Source of the DNA: Oegoconia quadripuncta | Lineage: Eukaryota > Arthropoda > Insecta > Lepidoptera > Autostichidae | Length of the DNA stretch: 64,000 nucleotides | Direction of reading: 5' to 3' | NCBI GenBank assembly: GCA_949316235.1 | Contig: OX438748.1 | Location: forward strand, 6,451,001 to 6,515,000 | Shown here: positions 62,880 through 64,000 of the stretch, in pieces | Numbering within the stretch: position 1 is the stretch's first letter | How the letters are laid out: each line of letters opens with the position of its first letter | The notes under the pieces: generated by a model | Databases searched by the model: none | The model's input: only the letters and a program-made list of their open reading frames with translations | Told to the model about the DNA's origin: nothing | Position numbers and translations under genes: made by a program

Positions 62880-63310
62880 GGATTGGAGAAGAGATGTCGC
62901 ATGCTTGTTATCCATTGTCTTCTTGGTGATTTTATCTAACTCGCTCTTGTGTAATACATTAATTCTTTTGTGGTTATCCCTACAACGCTAAGATTAGGTT
63001 GTAATGTCGTAGTAATGGTGCTTGTTAATGATTTCGTATTTCATCCTCACTGCACGTCATATGCTCGAAGATTTTGGTTCAAGTCTGTATGTGACTCCTG
63101 TTTCCAGATGCCAACTTTCACAGGTCAAAACAACTGGAGCGGATAAGACACATTTTTGAATAATATAATAAATCTCAGTCACACAATGACTGATTGTGAT
63201 TATTTTTGAGACGACACTGACGTTATCTTCTTAAACCTATATTTAGACGGGCCTGTCAGCCTCTCTTTTAACCTTGTGATCGACAGCTACGTTTTTACGC
63301 GCTGTACGGC
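62880..63310. other. Unassigned sequence
   Basis: No gene or repeat recognised. Confidence 0.4.
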
Positions 63311-63656
63311 GAAGGCCTATGCATTCCCTCGTATATGAGGGAGTATGCAGGTTTCCTCAAGATGTTTTCCTTAAACGTTCAGGAGCAGATCCCGCCTCCA
63401 CACTCCTCCCACTGTAACTCCTGTAAGCCAGGATCAACAGTGGTACTCGACACGGCGCCTACTGAAGGTAGACGGTGCCCTACGTGATTCTATTGCTACC
63501 TTGGACCCCAGACTAATTAAAGAAAGGAATAGGACGTTCAGGAGCAGTCGGATCATTGCATGTGCAAAGCAATTAAATTAAATTTAAAAACTCAGTACAT
63601 GCCTTCTAAATTGGAAGATCGCGTCTTAACCGCTGAGTCACTGACGCTCGCCGAAC
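63311..63656 (-). mobile_element. SINE-4 copy split by an insert
   Basis: Minus strand: GAGCGTCAGTGACTCAGCGG head, TTTAAATTTAATTTAATTGC, then the insert, then GTTTAAGGAAAACATCTTGA, GGAAACCTGCATACTCCCTC and AGGGAATGCATAGGCCTT. The B-box part is lost (TCTTCCAATTTAGAAGGCAT directly precedes the body). Confidence 0.7.
63389..63533. mobile_element. 145-bp insert with 14-bp target duplication
   Basis: ACGTTCAGGAGCAG is present at 63375-63388 and again at 63534-63547. The insert (CCCGCCTCCACACTCC... to ...AAGAAAGGAATAGG) is GC-rich, unlike any other family here. A 14-bp duplication suits an LINE-type retroposition. No family recognised. Confidence 0.7.
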
Positions 63657-63659
63657 TGA

Positions 63660-64000
63660 GCCACCATACACACATAACTACATTTAAATTCATATTAAAT
63701 TAATGAACAACATATTCAAGAAACTGATTTTACATTGTGTAATCTTCATGGCATTCTGTATTTCTATTAAAAGATACGAGACATCTACTACGGATGTGCT
63801 GCAGCAACCTTCACAGGATGCGGTTGACTTATTTGTGGAAATTATTTTTTAATGTACAGCAGTTAGTACTTGATGTTTTTTTTTTTATTTATTTATTTAT
63901 ATAGAAACCACGCAGCATATTTTATAAACATTGCTTAAATATTTTAAAGCCACATTTATAGAGATTTCTAATTTACAATTTAAACATTTACGGATATCTA
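63660..64000. other. Unassigned right margin
   Basis: A T-rich tract followed by ATTTATTTATTTATATAG at 63875-63903 may be an inverted retroelement tail whose body runs off the window. No gene recognised. Confidence 0.4.

Overview
The window reads as repeat-rich, AT-rich nuclear DNA of an insect, most likely a moth or butterfly (Lepidoptera). The evidence is the repeat content: four families of tRNA-headed SINEs, C-terminal fragments of RTE-type and Jockey/CR1-like LINEs, a mariner of the lepidopteran/cecropia type, a Helitron-like element with A|T insertion boundaries, and many short inverted-repeat elements (MITEs). This order-level assignment is inference from recognised repeat style; no database was searched. 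There is no sign of bacterial or organellar gene organisation.

I find no convincing host protein-coding gene, no intact functional tRNA or rRNA gene, and no CRISPR array in the 64 kb. The few longer reading frames are transposon remnants: an RTE LINE C-terminus near 9.8-10.3 kb, another LINE C-terminus at 42.9-43.2 kb (minus), a Jockey-type LINE terminus at 51.3 kb, and a mariner transposase N-terminal half at 57.3-58.0 kb (minus). One small frame at 21.7-22.0 kb (minus) has a signal-peptide-like start and is kept as a weak gene candidate. The window is best seen as intergenic or deep-intron sequence.

Layout. 0-3.5 kb: a SINE, a fold-back MITE, a second MITE with repeated internal ends, LINE tails. 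4-9 kb: copies of an unclassified repeat, two SINE families. 9.8-10.7 kb: two RTE LINE remnants. 11-14 kb: mostly unassigned sequence plus SINE-1 copies. 14.5-15.6 kb: a degenerate minisatellite of roughly 90-110 bp units into which one SINE-1 and one SINE-2 have inserted. 15.9 kb: a palindrome made of a duplicated SINE end. 16.3-18.4 kb: unassigned, with possible regulatory islands. 18.5-19.1 kb: mariner-type MITE inside a SINE-2. 20-24 kb: AT-rich sequence, one small candidate ORF and a 210-bp near-perfect hairpin. 25-28.2 kb: a cluster of the unclassified repeat with nested SINE-1 pieces. 28.7-29.2 kb: a Helitron-like copy interrupted by a retrotransposed LINE tail. 30-31 kb: a GC-rich island with homeodomain/POU-like motifs. 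31.6-33.5 kb: TTAA-flanked MITE and a repeated arm in both orientations. 34-42 kb: LINE tails, SINE-2 copies, a complete Helitron-like element. 43.7-44.3 kb: a three-layer nest (target, retroelement, MITE). 47-55 kb: SINE-1/SINE-3 copies and LINE pieces. 56.7-59 kb: SINE-2, LINE tail, mariner, MITE. 60-64 kb: a full SINE-4, a LINE tail, and a SINE-4 split by a 145-bp insert with a 14-bp target duplication.

The main biological content is the interplay of these elements: LINEs supplying machinery to SINEs (SINE-4 shares its end with the RTE LINE), a mariner whose ends are shared with a non-coding MITE, and repeated nesting that gives a relative insertion order.
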